From Solirubrobacteraceae bacterium (GTDB lineage: Bacteria; Actinomycetota; Thermoleophilia; Solirubrobacterales; Solirubrobacteraceae): a DNA stretch of 6,242 bases. The position numbers and the translations under genes were made by a program. Where the stretch lies: the NCBI GenBank assembly GCA_024710825.1, contig JANJUA010000259.1:1-6242 (forward strand), read 5' to 3'. Position 1 is the stretch's first letter. Each line of letters begins with the position of its first letter. Under the pieces are notes generated by a model. It was given only the letters and a program-made list of their open reading frames with translations. It ran no database searches and had not been told where the DNA came from. Shown in pieces: positions 5,327 through 6,242 of the stretch.

Positions 5327-6205
5327 TCAGCGAGCGGCTCGCTCGAGCGCCCGCGCCAGCTCCTCCGGCAGCGCGGACTCCACCTCCGCGCGCTCGCCGT
5401 CGACCGGGTGGTCGAACGCGAGCCGCACCGCGTGCAGGAACTGCCGCTCGAGGCCGAGCGTGAGCCGCCCGCCGTATTCGCGGTCGCCGACGACGGGGTG
5501 GCCGATCGCCTTCAGGTGCACGCGGATCTGATGCGTGCGGCCCGTCTCCAGGCGGACGCGCAGCAGCGTCGTGGCCGGCAGCGCCCGCTCGACGGCGAAG
5601 TGCGTGACCGCCTCGCGCGGGCTGTCGGTCTCGGTCGAGTGCCGGGTGCGGTCGCGGCGGTCGCGACCGATGGGCGCGTCGATCGTGCCGGTGCGGGCGG
5701 GCGGGCGGCCCTCGACCAGCGCGAGGTACTCGCGCTCGACGCGCCGCGCGCGCAGCTCCTCCTGGAGCGTGCGCAGCGTCGGCTCGTCCTTGGCCACCAG
5801 CAGCAGCCCGCTCGTGTCGCGATCCAGGCGGTGCACGAGGCCGCCGCGCTCGGCGAGGACCCCGCGGGCGGCCAGCGCCTGCGAGAGCGTGCCCTCCCGG
5901 TGCCCGGCCGCGGGGTGCACGACGAGGCCCGCGGGCTTGTCCACCACGAGCAGGGCGTCGTCCTCGTAGGCCACGCCGAACTCGGCGGTCGGCCCCTCCG
6001 ACGGCGCGGAGGCGGGCGCCTCGTCGTCGCTCACCTCGATCGTCTCCCCCGCGCTGACGACGTGGCGCTTGGGCCGCATCACGCCGTCGACGCGGACGCG
6101 ACCCGCCTCGATCAGCCGCTGCGCCCGCGAGCGCGAGCCGAGCGGCTCGGCCAGCACGTGGTCGAGCCGGCGGCCCGCCTGCTCCTCACCGACCGCGACG
6201 TTCAT
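5327..6205 (-). CDS. rluD: RluA/RluD-family 23S rRNA pseudouridine synthase
   Basis: A 292-residue enzyme that isomerises uridine to pseudouridine in RNA. An N-terminal S4-type RNA-binding domain covers about 12-58 ([13 protein letters not shown], then [15 protein letters not shown]). The catalytic domain follows a linker rich in Ala, Ser, Pro and Glu, with [16 protein letters not shown] at 87-102, [16 protein letters not shown] at 125-140 (catalytic Asp128), [20 protein letters not shown] at 222-241 and the adjoining REYGG. The S4 plus catalytic layout and length fit RluD, which modifies 23S rRNA helix 69, but RluA-family members with other targets look alike, so the symbol is provisional. 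The ATG at 6205 is the only start after an in-frame stop at 6218-6220. It overlaps the upstream lspA-like gene by 20 nt, a common neighbour pair. No good Shine-Dalgarno is visible. Confidence 0.92.
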   Translation of the reverse strand: MNVAVGEEQAGRRLDHVLAEPLGSRSRAQRLIEAGRVRVDGVMRPKRHVVSAGETIEVSDDEAPASAPSEGPTAEFGVAYEDDALLVVDKPAGLVVHPAAGHREGTLSQALAARGVLAERGGLVHRLDRDTSGLLLVAKDEPTLRTLQEELRARRVEREYLALVEGRPPARTGTIDAPIGRDRRDRTRHSTETDSPREAVTHFAVERALPATTLLRVRLETGRTHQIRVHLKAIGHPVVGDREYGGRLTLGLERQFLHAVRLAFDHPVDGERAEVESALPEELARALERAAR

Positions 6206-6242
6206 CGAGCACGAAGATCAGCGACAGGACGCCGACGGTGAT
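6186..6242 (-). CDS. lspA: C-terminal end of probable lipoprotein signal peptidase
   Basis: Only the last 18 codons and the TGA (6186-6188) are in the window. They encode a hydrophobic helix followed by charged residues ([18 protein letters not shown]). This fits the last membrane helix of LspA, where a family FN-x-AD-x-AI motif precedes a stretch of this kind and the chain ends in a short basic tail. LspA immediately before an RluD-type gene is a very common bacterial arrangement and is the main support. The catalytic aspartates lie outside the window, so the assignment rests on context plus a short hydrophobic tail. Confidence 0.6.
   Translation of the reverse strand: MTVGVLSLIFVLDERRGR

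Noticed and set aside
5168..6241. Plus-strand open frame of 357 codons opposite rluD
   Set aside because: It is a shadow of the rluD reading frame, with low-complexity Arg/Ala/Leu composition and no family signature.
6203..6242. Alternative upstream frame ending ATGA at the rluD start
   Set aside because: That frame gives an Arg-rich peptide ([12 protein letters not shown]). The other frame gives a hydrophobic helix fitting the LspA end, which matches the expected neighbour.

Overview
The window is a very GC-rich stretch of bacterial chromosome in which every gene I can support lies on the minus strand. Reading in transcription order (right to left), it holds the 3' end of a probable lspA, then rluD-type pseudouridine synthase, rpsB (ribosomal protein S2), tsf (EF-Ts), pyrH (UMP kinase), frr (ribosome recycling factor), uppS (undecaprenyl diphosphate synthase), cdsA (phosphatidate cytidylyltransferase) and the 5' part of an unrecognised exported protein that runs off the left edge. 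Gene order, extreme G+C with G/C-ending codons, and the style of the proteins suggest a high-GC actinobacterium, most plausibly a deep branch such as Thermoleophilia/Solirubrobacterales. That placement is an inference; no rRNA or other direct marker is present. In Streptomyces-type actinobacteria uppS is not usually found between frr and cdsA, so the layout here looks more like the ancestral or Firmicutes-like order.

Layout: 6186-6242 lspA C-terminus; 5327-6205 rluD, overlapping lspA by 20 nt; 5188-5326 a 139-nt non-coding leader with two GC-rich hairpins, a possible -10 element and a strong Shine-Dalgarno; 3973-5187 rpsB with an unusually long C-terminal extension; 3371-3976 tsf; 2640-3368 pyrH with a TTG start; 2077-2643 frr; 1397-2077 uppS; 549-1397 cdsA; 1-508 exported protein fragment.

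From rpsB to cdsA the genes are packed with essentially no spacers. Junctions are GTGA (rpsB/tsf), a 2-nt gap (tsf/pyrH), ATGA (pyrH/frr), TGATG (frr/uppS) and TGATG (uppS/cdsA), which points to one translationally coupled operon. It joins translation (S2, EF-Ts, RRF), UTP/CTP supply (UMP kinase), and the lipid carriers and CDP-lipids needed for wall and membrane growth (UppS, CdsA). No intrinsic terminator, mobile element, CRISPR array, tRNA or rRNA was found.

This is mainly a conserved housekeeping region, not a new system. The most unusual feature is the S2 tail: about 170 extra residues made of a charged helix built from an exact 8-residue (24-bp) repeat, followed by an Ala/Pro/Glu-rich probably disordered segment. 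The rpsB leader and the unknown exported protein after cdsA are the next most interesting items.
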